Origin: Pseudonocardia sp. MH-G8
Lineage (GTDB): Bacteria > Actinomycetota > Actinomycetes > Mycobacteriales > Pseudonocardiaceae
Assembly: GCF_002262885.1 (NCBI RefSeq)
Contig: NZ_NKYF01000013.1
Span: 62,001-126,000 of the forward strand
DNA: 64,000 bases
Direction: 5' to 3'
Each line of letters opens with the position of its first letter. Position 1 is the first letter of the stretch. Shown one piece after another: positions 14,862-23,415 of this stretch. A program made the translations under genes and the position numbers. Below the pieces are notes generated by a model. It did no database searches, was not told the origin of the DNA, and was given only the letters and a program-made list of their open reading frames with translations.

Positions 14862-15491
14862 TCAGCGGATCGTAACGAGCTCGGGCGTCGCGGGGGGCGG
14901 TGTGGCACGCGCTGCCCGCATTCGGCGTGCCACCGCGAAGCCACCGGCCGTCAGCAGCGCCATCAGACTCCCGGCCAGGAGGCTGAGCAGCGGGTTCCCG
15001 CCGGTGAACGGGCCGAGAGCGAGCCCGATCAGCAGCATGTAGGCGCTCCACACCGCGGAGCTGACCACCGTCCAGGGCAGGAAACGACGCAGTGGCAGGC
15101 CGAACCGACCGGCCGCCGCGGTGCTCACCAGACGGCCGCCGGGGACGAACCGCGCGCCGACGAGCGCGACGCCCGGCCGCTGCAGCATGTGCCGGCGCAC
15201 CCAGGCCGACAGGGCGTACTCGGTGTCGGTGGAGCGCGCCAGCAGGCGGTGCGAACAGCGTCCGAGCCAGTAGACGACGAGGTCACCCAGCACCGAACCG
15301 ACCAGTGCGGCGGCGAACAACCCGGCCACCATGCCCTCGTTCCACCCGCCGAACGCCGTGGTCGACGCCGACATCAGGATGGTCTCACTGGGCAGCACCG
15401 GGAACGGCGCATCCACCGCGATCATGACGACGAGCAGCGGCAGCAGCCAGGCGCTACGCAGCACCGCGTCGCACACGGCCAGGACGTCCAA
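14862..15491 (-). CDS. DedA/VTT-domain membrane protein
   Basis: A 209-aa membrane protein of the DedA family. Family features are VDAPFPVLPSETILM (the conserved E and P), VGSVLGDLVVYWLGR, and VALVGARFVPGGRLVSTAAAGRFG, which carries the conserved R and G residues, plus C-terminal helices. DedA proteins work in membrane lipid or proton-motive homeostasis; the cargo here is unknown. The start read is TTG at 15491; an in-frame GTG five codons later is an alternative. Confidence 0.82.
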   Translation of the reverse strand: MDVLAVCDAVLRSAWLLPLLVVMIAVDAPFPVLPSETILMSASTTAFGGWNEGMVAGLFAAALVGSVLGDLVVYWLGRCSHRLLARSTDTEYALSAWVRRHMLQRPGVALVGARFVPGGRLVSTAAAGRFGLPLRRFLPWTVVSSAVWSAYMLLIGLALGPFTGGNPLLSLLAGSLMALLTAGGFAVARRMRAARATPPPATPELVTIR

Positions 15492-15662
15492 CAGTGCAGG
15501 TCCTCTCGGTCGCGCTCGCGCCCGCGGACGGGGTCACGGCGAGTGCTTCCAGGCTTCCAGACGCCCCGAACGGCCGACCCTACCCCCACGCACCGTCCGG
15601 GTGTCACTCCGTCGCGCTACAGGGAGCGTGCACGGGCGAACATCGACCTACGCTCCGCATCC

Positions 15663-16508
15663 GTGTCCCCTTGCCGTTCCGCTCTGGTCACCGCCGTGGT
15701 CGCGGTGCTCGCAGCGCTGGGCACGGCCACGCCCGCGACAGCGGCGTCCAACGCCGCCGCCCCGGCCCCGTTCGCCACGGCCGCCGCCGCCACCATCACC
15801 CCCGGTGTGCGCATGATCAGCCCTGTCGGCGACGGCGCGGTCAGCACGTGCACGGCAGCGTTCGTCTTCCGCGGCGGGGAGCGGATCTACCTCGGGTACG
15901 CCGCGCACTGCGCCGGCTCGGGCGAGTCGATGGGCCTGTCCGGGTGCGAGGAACCCGCCCTGCCGCTGGGCACCGACGTCGTCATCGAGGGCAACGACGG
16001 TTCGCGCACCGGGGGCCGGCTCGCCTACAGCTCGTGGGGCACGATGCAGGAACGCGGCGAGACCGACGGTTCGCGCTGCTTCTCCAACGACTTCGCGCTG
16101 GTGCAGCTCGACCCCGCCGACGTCGAGCGGGTCAACCCGAGCGTCCCCGTGCTCGGCGGTCCCACCGCCCTCGACACCGACGGCACCCGTCGCGGCGAAC
16201 CCGTGTACAGCTACCAGCCCCGCAACGGCGGCACGACCGTGAAGCAGGGCCGCAGCCTCGGCGTGAGCGCGGACGGACTGTTCCACCGCATGGAGACCGT
16301 GCCGCCCGGGCGCCCCGGCGACTCCGGCAGCGGTTACGTCGACGCGGAGGGTGACGCCTTCGGCGTGCTCAGCATCCTGTTCCTGGACGGCAGCAGCACC
16401 AACGGCGTGGCCGACCTCGCCGAGGCGCTCGCCTACGCCACCGCCTACGGCGACCTCGGGCCCGTGGCGCTCGTACCCGGGACCGAGCCGTTCGGGGCGC
16501 GAACCTAG
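15663..16508 (+). CDS. Secreted trypsin-like (S1) serine protease
   Basis: A 281-aa exported chymotrypsin-fold protease. The signal peptide (ALVTAVVAVLAALGTATPAT, cleavage near TAA) is followed by the mature enzyme with catalytic His in GYAAHCAG (about residue 82), Asp in SNDFALVQL (about 143) and Ser in GRPGDSGSG (about 221). Two cysteine pairs are possible (CTAAF..HC; SGCEEP..SRCFSN). The GTG at 15663 immediately precedes the signal sequence. Extracellular substrate unknown. Its TAG stop shares a CTAG with the convergent hydrolase stop. Confidence 0.88.
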   Translation: MSPCRSALVTAVVAVLAALGTATPATAASNAAAPAPFATAAAATITPGVRMISPVGDGAVSTCTAAFVFRGGERIYLGYAAHCAGSGESMGLSGCEEPALPLGTDVVIEGNDGSRTGGRLAYSSWGTMQERGETDGSRCFSNDFALVQLDPADVERVNPSVPVLGGPTALDTDGTRRGEPVYSYQPRNGGTTVKQGRSLGVSADGLFHRMETVPPGRPGDSGSGYVDAEGDAFGVLSILFLDGSSTNGVADLAEALAYATAYGDLGPVALVPGTEPFGART

Positions 16509-17263
16509 GAGCGCCCGAGGAAGCGCGTCATGACCGGCACCAGCACGTCGGTCTCCTGCACCACCTCCGTGTGCCGGGTGGCGGGCAGCACCGCCAGCTG
16601 CGCGTGCGGGATCAGCTCGAGCATCTCGGCGGCGTGCTCGATGCGGACGAAATCGGTGTCGCCGATCACGAGCAGCACGGGTGCCTCGATGCCGCGCAGC
16701 TCCTCCGGCGCCCAGCCGGGATGGCCGTGCACCAGGACGTTGAGCCGCTCGGCGAAGGCGTCGAAGTGGTCCGGGTCCGGGGCCACCCGCTCGTACTCCT
16801 GCCGCATCTCGGCGAACTCGGCGTCGGTCGGCATTCGCACCGACGCCGGGTCGCTCAGGTCGTGGTAGCCCTCGGGGCGGTAGTGCGTGGCGGCGAGGAC
16901 GAGCCGGTCCACCCGCTCGGGGTGGCGCATCCCCAGCTGCAGCGCCACGATGCCGCCGAGGCTGAACCCGAGCACGTCCGCGCGCTCGAGGCCGAGGTGA
17001 TCCAGGAGCGCCACGACGTCGTCGGCCATGTCGGGGTACGTCGGTTCGCGCTCCACGTCGGCGGTGCGGCCGTGCCCCTGCATCTCGACGCCGATGATCC
17101 GGTGGGAACCGGAGAGCAGCGGGATCAGGTCGCGGAACGACAGGTCGATCGTCTGCAGCCCGCCGTGCAGCAGCACCAGCGGCCGGCCCTGGCCGTGGAC
17201 CTCGTAGTACAGCCGGAGCCCGTTGACATCTGCGTACTGCCCGGCGGTTGCGGTGGTGGTCAT
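16505..17263 (-). CDS. Alpha/beta-fold hydrolase
   Basis: A 252-aa alpha/beta hydrolase. It shows LVLLHGGLQT as the oxyanion-hole loop, nucleophile elbow GFSLGG, acid in VIGDTDFVR and catalytic His in ATRHTEVV. It should cleave an ester, lactone or C-C bond; the substrate is not evident. The ATG at 17263 is preferred because the conserved ADVNGLRLYYEVHG strand starts about ten residues later; an in-frame ATG lies two codons upstream. Its stop overlaps the protease stop by four bases. Confidence 0.87.
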   Translation of the reverse strand: MTTTATAGQYADVNGLRLYYEVHGQGRPLVLLHGGLQTIDLSFRDLIPLLSGSHRIIGVEMQGHGRTADVEREPTYPDMADDVVALLDHLGLERADVLGFSLGGIVALQLGMRHPERVDRLVLAATHYRPEGYHDLSDPASVRMPTDAEFAEMRQEYERVAPDPDHFDAFAERLNVLVHGHPGWAPEELRGIEAPVLLVIGDTDFVRIEHAAEMLELIPHAQLAVLPATRHTEVVQETDVLVPVMTRFLGRS

Positions 17264-17321
17264 ACCCATGAGACTGGCATCGACCGCCGGAATCATCGCT
17301 CGCGGCACACCGTGCCCGTTC

Positions 17322-18926
17322 TCAGGGCACGAAGGTCGGATCCGGCTCGACCACCACCTCCAGCACCAGCGGCTCCGTGCGCGCGGAGAGGGTGGGCACC
17401 ACCTCGTCGAGGGCGGCGAGCAGGGCGGGGTGGTCGCTCACGCGGCGGGCCGGACACCCGAAGGACTGCGCGAGCCCACTGACGCTGACCTCCTCGAACG
17501 CCGGCCAGGGCGGCTTCCCGCCGCGCTGCTCGGCCAGCCGGTCCATGATGGCGTATCGGCCGTTGGCGAGCACGACGAACAGCGCGCCGACGCCGTAGTG
17601 CGCGGCGCTCCACAACGCCTGGATCCCGTACAGCGACGACCCGTCGCCGACGACCGCGACCACGGGTCGCTCCGGCGCCGCCATGCGCACCCCGATCGCC
17701 GCAGGCAGTGCGAACCCCAGCCCGCCCATCGCGGCGCTGAGGAACCCCAGCGGGCGGCGCGCGGGCAGCAGCCGGTGCAGGTCCGGGCGGCTCGAGGGCG
17801 TCTCCTCGACGACCACCGTCTCCGGCGGCACCCGCGCGGCCAGCGCGGACATCACGTGCGCGGCCCGCAACGGCTCCCCCGCACCCGGCGGTGGCGGTGC
17901 GGGGGCCCGTGACACCACCGGCAGCGGGGCGTCCGGGCGCTCCGGCACGCGCGCGGCGAGCAGGCGGCAGACCTCCGCGGGGCTCGCGAGCACGGCGAGA
18001 TCGGCCGGGCTGTGGTGCGCGTCCTCCGCGTCGTCGGTGACGAGCGCGACCGCGGTGCCCGGCGCGACGAACGGGCCCTCCTCGAACGGGTACTGGCGGA
18101 ACACCGGCGCGCCCACCACGAGCACCACGTCGTGACCGGCCAGCGCCTGCCGCAACCGTGCGCGCCCGGCCGGCAGGTGCCCGGCGAACTGCGGGTGGTC
18201 CTGGGGGAACCCGGCGCGCGCCGCGAACGGCTCCTGCCACACCGGGCAGCGCAGCCGCTCCGCCAGCCGCACCAGCGCCGTCCACGCCGCTTCGTGGTCG
18301 GCGTCGGCGCCGACCACCAGAGCCGGGGACGCAGCGCCGCCGACCAGCGCGGCGAGCTCCTCCACCGCGGCCGGCGCCACGGCGGTGGACCGGTGCAGCA
18401 CGGCAGGAGCGGGCACCGGGCCGTCGTCGGCCTGCGCGGACCAGTCGTCGCTCGGCACGATCACCAGCGCCGGGCCGCGCCCGTCGCGCGCCTCGTGCCA
18501 GGCCCGCGCGACGGCGCCCGGCACGTCCTGGGGCCGGGCGGGCGTGTTCACCCACACCGGGTAGCGCCCCGCCAGCCCCTCCAGCTCGCCGGCGAGGAAC
18601 GGCGCCGATGCGAGGTGGCGACGGTCCTGCTGGCCCACCAGCACCACCAGCGGAACCCGGTTCACCCGCGCCGTGGCGAGCGCGCCGACCGCGTTGCCCA
18701 GACCGGCGGTGGTGTGCAGGTTGACCAGGGCGGGGCGGTCCAGCGCGGTGGCGAACCCGGTGGCCGCACCGACCACCGAGCCCTCGTGCAGGGCGAGGAC
18801 GAACGCGAGGTCGTCGGGCAGGTCGGTGAGGAACGCGACCTCCGTGGACCCGGGGTTGGCGAAGATCGTGGTGAGACCGTGGCGACGCAGGACGTCGAAG
18901 GTCGCCTCGCGGACGGTGCGCGTCAT
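17322..18926 (-). CDS. mdlC: Benzoylformate decarboxylase (ThDP enzyme)
   Basis: A 534-aa thiamine-diphosphate enzyme. Positions match benzoylformate decarboxylase: Ser in NPGSTE, Glu in ALHEGSVVG, His in NLHTTAGLGN, and the ThDP motif starting VVGDGSSLYG and ending about 28 residues on in VLANGRY. It would convert benzoylformate to benzaldehyde and CO2 in the mandelate pathway; other 2-keto acids remain possible. The ATG at 18926 overlaps the stop of the upstream aromatic-acid transporter (ATGA), so the two are translated together. No mandelate dehydrogenase or benzaldehyde dehydrogenase gene is in the window. Confidence 0.85.
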   Translation of the reverse strand: MTRTVREATFDVLRRHGLTTIFANPGSTEVAFLTDLPDDLAFVLALHEGSVVGAATGFATALDRPALVNLHTTAGLGNAVGALATARVNRVPLVVLVGQQDRRHLASAPFLAGELEGLAGRYPVWVNTPARPQDVPGAVARAWHEARDGRGPALVIVPSDDWSAQADDGPVPAPAVLHRSTAVAPAAVEELAALVGGAASPALVVGADADHEAAWTALVRLAERLRCPVWQEPFAARAGFPQDHPQFAGHLPAGRARLRQALAGHDVVLVVGAPVFRQYPFEEGPFVAPGTAVALVTDDAEDAHHSPADLAVLASPAEVCRLLAARVPERPDAPLPVVSRAPAPPPPGAGEPLRAAHVMSALAARVPPETVVVEETPSSRPDLHRLLPARRPLGFLSAAMGGLGFALPAAIGVRMAAPERPVVAVVGDGSSLYGIQALWSAAHYGVGALFVVLANGRYAIMDRLAEQRGGKPPWPAFEEVSVSGLAQSFGCPARRVSDHPALLAALDEVVPTLSARTEPLVLEVVVEPDPTFVP

Positions 18927-20164
18927 GCGGCTGCTCTCGTACCGGTGACGGCGACCGCCGCGACGGCGATCCCGCCGAGCGCGGCCACCGCGGCGAAGAT
19001 GTAGAAGCCCCACGGGTAGGCGATGCCCGCGGTGAGCAGGGCCCCACCGATCAGCGGGCCGCTGATCGCGCCGAGCCGCCCGACCCCGCTGGCCGCGCCG
19101 ATCGCGGTGCCGCGCGCCGCCGCCGGGTAGAGCTGGCTGACGTAGGCGTAGACCAGCACCTGCGCGCTGAACACGAACACACCAGCCAGCAGCACACCGA
19201 CGTACACCCCGATGCCCGGCAGCCGGACGGTGAGCAGGGCGAGGAACAGCGCGGCAGCCGCGAACCAGGCGACCACCGCCCGCCGGGTGCCGATCCGGTT
19301 GGCCACCTGCCCGGCCACGAGCAGGCCCAGGACCGCGCCGACGTTGAGCACGAGCAGCAGCGCCAGCGCGGCACCCAGCGGGTAGCCGGCCCGGCGCATG
19401 ATCTCGGGCAGCCACGTGTTCAGCCCGTAGACCAGCAGCAGGCCCATGAACGAGCTCACCCAGAACGCGATCGTGGCGCGCAGGTACCCGCCGCGGAACA
19501 GGATGGTCACCGGGTTGCGCTCGTGCGCCGTGCGCCCGCCGCCGGCCCGCTCCCGCAGGAAGGACGCCGACTCCGGCAGGTGGCGCAGGATCAGCGGCAC
19601 CAGCACCAGCGCCGGAAGCGCTCCGATCACGAACATCGCCCGCCATCCCATGGCGGGGATGACGACGATGCCCAGCAGCGCGGTCAGCACGGCGCCCGCG
19701 TGGTAGCCGGTCATGAGGACCGTGGTGGCGCTTCCGCCCTTGCCCTGCCGGGCGTACTCGTTGACCAGCGCGATCGCCACCGGCAGCACGCCACCGAGCC
19801 CGAGACCGGCGAGGAATCGCAGCACGCCGAACGTCCACGGGTCGGGTGCGAACGCGCACAGCAGCGTGAGCACCGAGAACCCGACCACGGTGAGCAGCAT
19901 CGTTCGCCGCCTGCCGATGATGTCGGTGATCGTGCCGATCGTCAGGGCCCCGACCATCACGCCGAGCAGGCCGACCACCGAGATCAGGGATCCCGTGGCC
20001 GGGGTCAGGCCCCACACCCCGTCGCGCAGCATCGGCGAGAGGACCACGCCCAGTACCACGAGGTCGAACCCCTCCAGCGCCACGGCCGACCAGCACAGGG
20101 GCGCCACCCAGCCGGCTCCCCGCTCCGGGGGTTCGCTCGGATTCGTCGATGGATCCGCGGGCAT
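18923..20164 (-). CDS. MFS transporter, aromatic acid:H+ symporter (AAHS) type
   Basis: A 413-aa, 12-helix permease. AAHS features are ALEGFDLVVLGVVLSP in helix 1, GTITDIIGRRRTMLL between helices 2 and 3, FLAGLGLGGVLPVAIALVNE and the YPAAARGTAIGAASGVGRLG stretch. It probably imports benzoylformate, mandelate or benzoate-like acids for the decarboxylase that follows. The ATG at 20164 has GGAAGGTGGGG upstream. The two genes overlap by ATGA. Confidence 0.88.
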   Translation of the reverse strand: MPADPSTNPSEPPERGAGWVAPLCWSAVALEGFDLVVLGVVLSPMLRDGVWGLTPATGSLISVVGLLGVMVGALTIGTITDIIGRRRTMLLTVVGFSVLTLLCAFAPDPWTFGVLRFLAGLGLGGVLPVAIALVNEYARQGKGGSATTVLMTGYHAGAVLTALLGIVVIPAMGWRAMFVIGALPALVLVPLILRHLPESASFLRERAGGGRTAHERNPVTILFRGGYLRATIAFWVSSFMGLLLVYGLNTWLPEIMRRAGYPLGAALALLLVLNVGAVLGLLVAGQVANRIGTRRAVVAWFAAAALFLALLTVRLPGIGVYVGVLLAGVFVFSAQVLVYAYVSQLYPAAARGTAIGAASGVGRLGAISGPLIGGALLTAGIAYPWGFYIFAAVAALGGIAVAAVAVTGTRAAA

Positions 20165-20326
20165 GTCCCCACCTTCCTGCCGGACGTTGCGCGGCAGTAT
20201 CGGTGGCACCTCCGACATCGTCAGGACGCACTTCCGCTCATCGGAAGGGCGGGTGCGAGCGATGAGTTCTCCTGCGCGGCGCGGTCCAACCCCCCGACCG
20301 CAACGAACGCCCCGGAAGGACGACCG

Positions 20327-20746
20327 ATGACCACCTCCACCGCCACCCCGGCCACCCGACCCGCCTCACGCGCCGGGCACCGCGCCCTGTGGGTCCTGCA
20401 GATCCTGATGGGCGTCTTCTTCGTGGTCGTCTCCGCGGCGCCGAAGTTCGTGGGCGACCCGTACGCGGTGCAGATCTTCACCGAGATCGGCGCCGGCCAG
20501 TGGTTCCGCTACGTCGTGGGTGCCCTCGAACTGGCCGGCGGGATCGGCCTGCTGGTCCCGCGGCTGGCCGGGCCCGCGGCGCTGGGCCTGATGGCACTCA
20601 TGATCGGCGCGGGCTACACCCAGGCGGTCGTGCTCGACGCGCCTGCGATGCTCACGAGCCCAGCCGTCTTCTTCGTACTCGCCGCCGTGATCGCATGGGG
20701 CCGACGCGCCTCGATCACCGCCTGGATTCCCGGGCGCACCCATTGA
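20327..20746 (+). CDS. DoxX-family membrane protein
   Basis: A 139-aa, four-helix protein of the DoxX group: LWVLQILMGVFFVVVSAAPK, FTEIGAGQWFRYVVGALELAGG and GIGLLVPRLAGPAALGLM are the typical blocks. DoxX proteins are linked to redox or thiol stress and quinone-dependent oxidation; the role here is unknown. The ATG at 20327 has GGAAGGA upstream. It is divergent from the aromatic-acid transporter, and a terminator-like hairpin follows at 20767. Confidence 0.85.
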   Translation: MTTSTATPATRPASRAGHRALWVLQILMGVFFVVVSAAPKFVGDPYAVQIFTEIGAGQWFRYVVGALELAGGIGLLVPRLAGPAALGLMALMIGAGYTQAVVLDAPAMLTSPAVFFVLAAVIAWGRRASITAWIPGRTH

Positions 20747-20766
20747 CCCGCAGACCCACGAAACGA

Positions 20767-20796
20767 CACGCCCGCCGCATTCCGCGGTCGGGCGTG
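20767..20796. terminator. Bidirectional terminator-like hairpin
   Basis: CACGCCCG-CCGC pairs with GCGG-CGGGCGTG around a short loop. It sits between the convergent DoxX gene (ends 20746) and the secreted protein gene (ends 20832), with no T-run, as is common in GC-rich actinomycetes. Confidence 0.55.
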
Positions 20797-20831
20797 CCGT
20801 TCGTGTGCAGCTCCGCAATTGCGCGGCGCGG

Positions 20832-21155
20832 CTATTTCTCCTGCGTCGCCTTCGTCTCGCAACTGAGCGGGGCGTCGCCGGCACTCGGATCCGACGATCC
20901 GGAGCCGAGGATGCCCAGCACGTTGCCCAGCCCCACGGCCGCCGTGACGTCCGGGCAGACGTTCACGCCGTTGAGCAGGTTGAGGTCGCCGAGGTTGAGC
21001 AGCCCGTCCTGCGGGGCGTCGTCACCGGTGATGACCTGTTCCGCGTCGTCGGCGCGCTCCTCACCCTCGGGTGGGGTATCGGCGTAGGCCACGGGACCCA
21101 GCGCCAGCACGGCCGCGAAGCTCGCGGCGACGACGATTCCAGCCTTCTTCCACAC
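20832..21155 (-). CDS. Small secreted protein, unknown
   Basis: A 107-aa exported protein. The signal peptide (KKAGIVVAASFAAVLALGP, cleavage AYA-DT) is followed by an acidic segment and LLNLGDLNLLNGVNVCPDV, then AAVGLGNVLGILGSGSSD and a second Cys (LSCETKA). Hydrophobic repeats and two cysteines recall small actinomycete surface proteins such as chaplins or rodlins, but I see no defining motif. The GTG at 21155 has AGGAG six bases upstream, which decides the start. Confidence 0.72.
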   Translation of the reverse strand: MWKKAGIVVAASFAAVLALGPVAYADTPPEGEERADDAEQVITGDDAPQDGLLNLGDLNLLNGVNVCPDVTAAVGLGNVLGILGSGSSDPSAGDAPLSCETKATQEK

Positions 21156-21586
21156 CTTCGTCTCCTGAATGAGTGAGCACGGCCTCGACCGGATCCCATT
21201 TGGGGCCAGCACGTCGAAGCGGTCGCCACTGGCAAACAGAAAACTAACCTTGCGTCGGTCGTTCCTTCCACGGCTGTCCTCCCATCGAGTGGAAGCCGTT
21301 GCGGAACGCGAGAACAGCACGTTTGGACAGCACCGCGCGGGGAAGCGCATTCGCTTCCCAGTACTCACGGTGATCATTTGCCGGTGATCTCGCCGAGCCC
21401 CGTGCGTATCGTCACGCTTCGTGTCCGATCAGTCGCTCGTGGCCGAGCTGGTGATCGTCGGAGCCGCCCGCCCGGCCGTCGCGACACGCCGAGCGTCGAC
21501 ATCCCCGAACGGGGGAGGCGGCTCGCCGCACAGCGGACGGCCCGGGCATCCCCCGCCCGGGCCGTCCTCCCCTCCCCCCCGGAGGT
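21156..21586. other. 431-bp intergenic region
   Basis: This holds the promoter side of the secreted-protein gene (it is noticeably AT-richer around 21230-21400) and the terminator hairpin at 21535. No coding frame with credible composition was found on either strand. Confidence 0.5.
21535..21567. terminator. Strong hairpin terminator
   Basis: GGACGGCCCGGGC and GCCCGGGCCGTCC form a perfect 13-bp stem with a 7-base loop, 20 bp downstream of the stop of the minus-strand exporter gene. Confidence 0.65.
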
Positions 21587-22066
21587 TCAGGGGCCGGCGA
21601 CGAGATCCACCCCGATCGTCGCGAGCACCCCGAAGGCGATCCCCCACAGCACGATGGAGACGATCTGCCAGAAGATGACGGCGTTGCGGGAGGCGCCGAA
21701 CGACACCATCGCCGCCGACGTCACCTGGCTCGGCAGGATCGTCTGCCCCAGCAGGCTCACGCCGGCCACCCCGTACCGGTCGAAGGCCCGGCGCAGCTTC
21801 TGCTTCTTGGGGGTGTCCTCCCGGCCGCCACGCGCCAGCTTCCCGCGAAGGCCGTGGGCACCGAGCACGAGCACGGTCATCGATGCGACGTTGCCGACGA
21901 CCGCGGCCGTCACCGCCACCACCGGGTTGATCCCGGCGAGCACTCCGATGACCGATCCGAAGTAGGACTCGACGAACGGGATGGCCCCGGCGAGCGCCAC
22001 GCCCAGCCACTGCAGCACCGGCGGGAGCGTGGCCGTGAAGTCCTGCAGGGCCTGGATCATGTGCAT
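21587..22066 (-). CDS. Small multidrug-export-like membrane protein
   Basis: A 159-aa protein with about four hydrophobic segments. GVALAGAIPFVESYFGSVIG, AVVGNVASMTVLVLGAHG, VSLLGQTILPSQVTSAAMVS and the last helix match the 'small multi-drug export' family by pattern. True drug export by this family is not well established. The ATG at 22066 is chosen, with a second ATG two codons later. A perfect TGACAGCTGTCA palindrome lies about 110 bp upstream, at 22173-22184. Confidence 0.75.
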   Translation of the reverse strand: MHMIQALQDFTATLPPVLQWLGVALAGAIPFVESYFGSVIGVLAGINPVVAVTAAVVGNVASMTVLVLGAHGLRGKLARGGREDTPKKQKLRRAFDRYGVAGVSLLGQTILPSQVTSAAMVSFGASRNAVIFWQIVSIVLWGIAFGVLATIGVDLVAGP

Positions 22067-22172
22067 TCCGTTCCGTCGCGCGTCGTCGTGGGGACCCACT
22101 CTCGCCGGTGCGGACCTGGCGCCAGTAGTCCCGCCGGTCACGTCTCGCGTTGACAGGCGGCTCCGGCGGCGA

Positions 22173-22184
22173 TGACAGCTGTCA
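22173..22184. promoter_or_regulatory. Palindrome TGACAGCTGTCA
   Basis: A 12-bp perfect palindrome between the TetR stop (22203) and the start of the downstream membrane-protein gene (22066). It could be an operator; its binder is not known. Confidence 0.35.
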
Positions 22185-22202
22185 CGCTTCAGGCCGGTGC
22201 GG

Positions 22203-22817
22203 TCACCGGCCGGAGCGGTCGTTCGCGGGATCGCGGAGCGACCGGACGTGACGCACCAGCACCCGGCGGGCCCACTGCCCGTCGGCTTCAGCGGGCTCGT
22301 GGACGAGGTGCGCGGCGAGCCCGTCGAGCAGGGCGTGCAGCCGGAGGGCCTCGAGCTCCCGGTCGGCGTCGGCCGCCAGGTCGGTGCCGTTGTCGAGCCG
22401 GCCGATCATCCACCGGCAGGCCTCGCGCGTGGTCCGATGGGCGCCGTCGCGCACACCGCGGAGCTCGGCGTTCGCGTTCGCAGCGGTGAACAGCGCCAGG
22501 TAGACCTCCATCTCCGCCCGGCGCTCGCGGTCCAGCGGCAGCAGCTCCGCCGCCACCGCCTCCACCTCCTGCACCGCCGTCGGCAGCGGCAGCACGGACG
22601 CCACGCGCGCCGTGGCGCGATCGATGACCAGTCGCAGGGCGAACACCAGCAGCTCGGTCTGGCTGGCGAAGACGTGGCGCAACGAACCGGCCGACCGTCC
22701 CGCCTCGGCGGCCACGGTGCGGACCGAGGCCGCGCCGACGCCGTCGCGCAGGATCACCCGCCACGTCGCCTCGGCGAGCTCCTCCCGCCGTTCGTCGTGG
22801 TCGATGAGCTTGGGCAC
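22203..22817 (-). CDS. TetR-family transcriptional regulator
   Basis: A 204-aa repressor. The N-terminal helix-turn-helix reads RREELAEATWRVILRDGVGA, RTVAAEAGRSAGSLRHVF; the helical ligand domain follows (ALRLHALLDGLAAHLVHEP). The GTG at 22817 has GGGGAGG five bases upstream. It lies 14 bp downstream of a four-helix membrane protein gene and is probably cotranscribed with it. The perfect palindrome at 23362 between that gene and the divergent LLM gene is the likely binding site. Confidence 0.9.
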   Translation of the reverse strand: MPKLIDHDERREELAEATWRVILRDGVGAASVRTVAAEAGRSAGSLRHVFASQTELLVFALRLVIDRATARVASVLPLPTAVQEVEAVAAELLPLDRERRAEMEVYLALFTAANANAELRGVRDGAHRTTREACRWMIGRLDNGTDLAADADRELEALRLHALLDGLAAHLVHEPAEADGQWARRVLVRHVRSLRDPANDRSGR

Positions 22818-22831
22818 GTGGTCCTCCCCGC

Positions 22832-23314
22832 TCAGGCCCGCGACCGGTGGGCGGCGAAGAACTCCCGCACCGACCTCGGCAGCCAGAGCAGGCCGAGGAC
22901 GACCAGGTGGATCACGTCCCCACCGATCGCCCACCAGAGGTACTCGGGGCCCTTCGAGGCCGAGTCGAGGCTGTTGGCGGTGGCCAGGACCATGAGGACG
23001 GTCAGGGCGATGCGCGCCCACCCGCGCCCCTTCATCGCCTTCACCCCGAACCACACGGCGACCGCCGCGTAGATCACGTGCAGCACCGCCCCGTAGGCGA
23101 TCGCCGCGGCGACCGCGAAGTCGAGCTGCGGGCCGCTCAGGGACGGGTCCTCGCGCGTGATCGTCCCCGCGGTCATGGCCGGGTCCAGCGCCATCATGAT
23201 CGGCAGCGCCGCCAGCACGACGACGAGCACCGCGAGAGCCACCCCGAGCCATCGCAGGGGAGGCGGGGCGACGATCCGGCGAGGCTCGGCGTGGTAGTAC
23301 GGCTGTGCCACCAT
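22832..23314 (-). CDS. Four-helix membrane protein, unknown
   Basis: A 160-aa membrane protein with four hydrophobic segments: WLGVALAVLVVVLAALPIMM, AVAAAIAYGAVLHVIYAAVA, IALTVLMVLATANSL and IGGDVIHLVVLGLLWL. No family is recognised. It starts with a proline/tyrosine-rich cytoplasmic tail (AQPYYHAEPRR). It is first in a two-gene unit with the TetR gene and divergent from an F420-type oxidoreductase. Confidence 0.75.
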   Translation of the reverse strand: MVAQPYYHAEPRRIVAPPPLRWLGVALAVLVVVLAALPIMMALDPAMTAGTITREDPSLSGPQLDFAVAAAIAYGAVLHVIYAAVAVWFGVKAMKGRGWARIALTVLMVLATANSLDSASKGPEYLWWAIGGDVIHLVVLGLLWLPRSVREFFAAHRSRA

Positions 23315-23361
23315 ACGATGGAGGGTACAGGGCCCCCGCCACCGCCGATCCGCGACTTGCC

Positions 23362-23377
23362 TTGAAGTGCACTTCAA
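23362..23377. promoter_or_regulatory. TetR operator (perfect palindrome)
   Basis: TTGAAGTGCACTTCAA is a perfect 16-bp palindrome in the 101-bp gap between the membrane protein/TetR unit and the divergent LLM gene. Confidence 0.72.
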
Positions 23378-23415
23378 CTCCTACCGTCGGCCGGGACGCG
23401 ATGAACGGAGTGACG

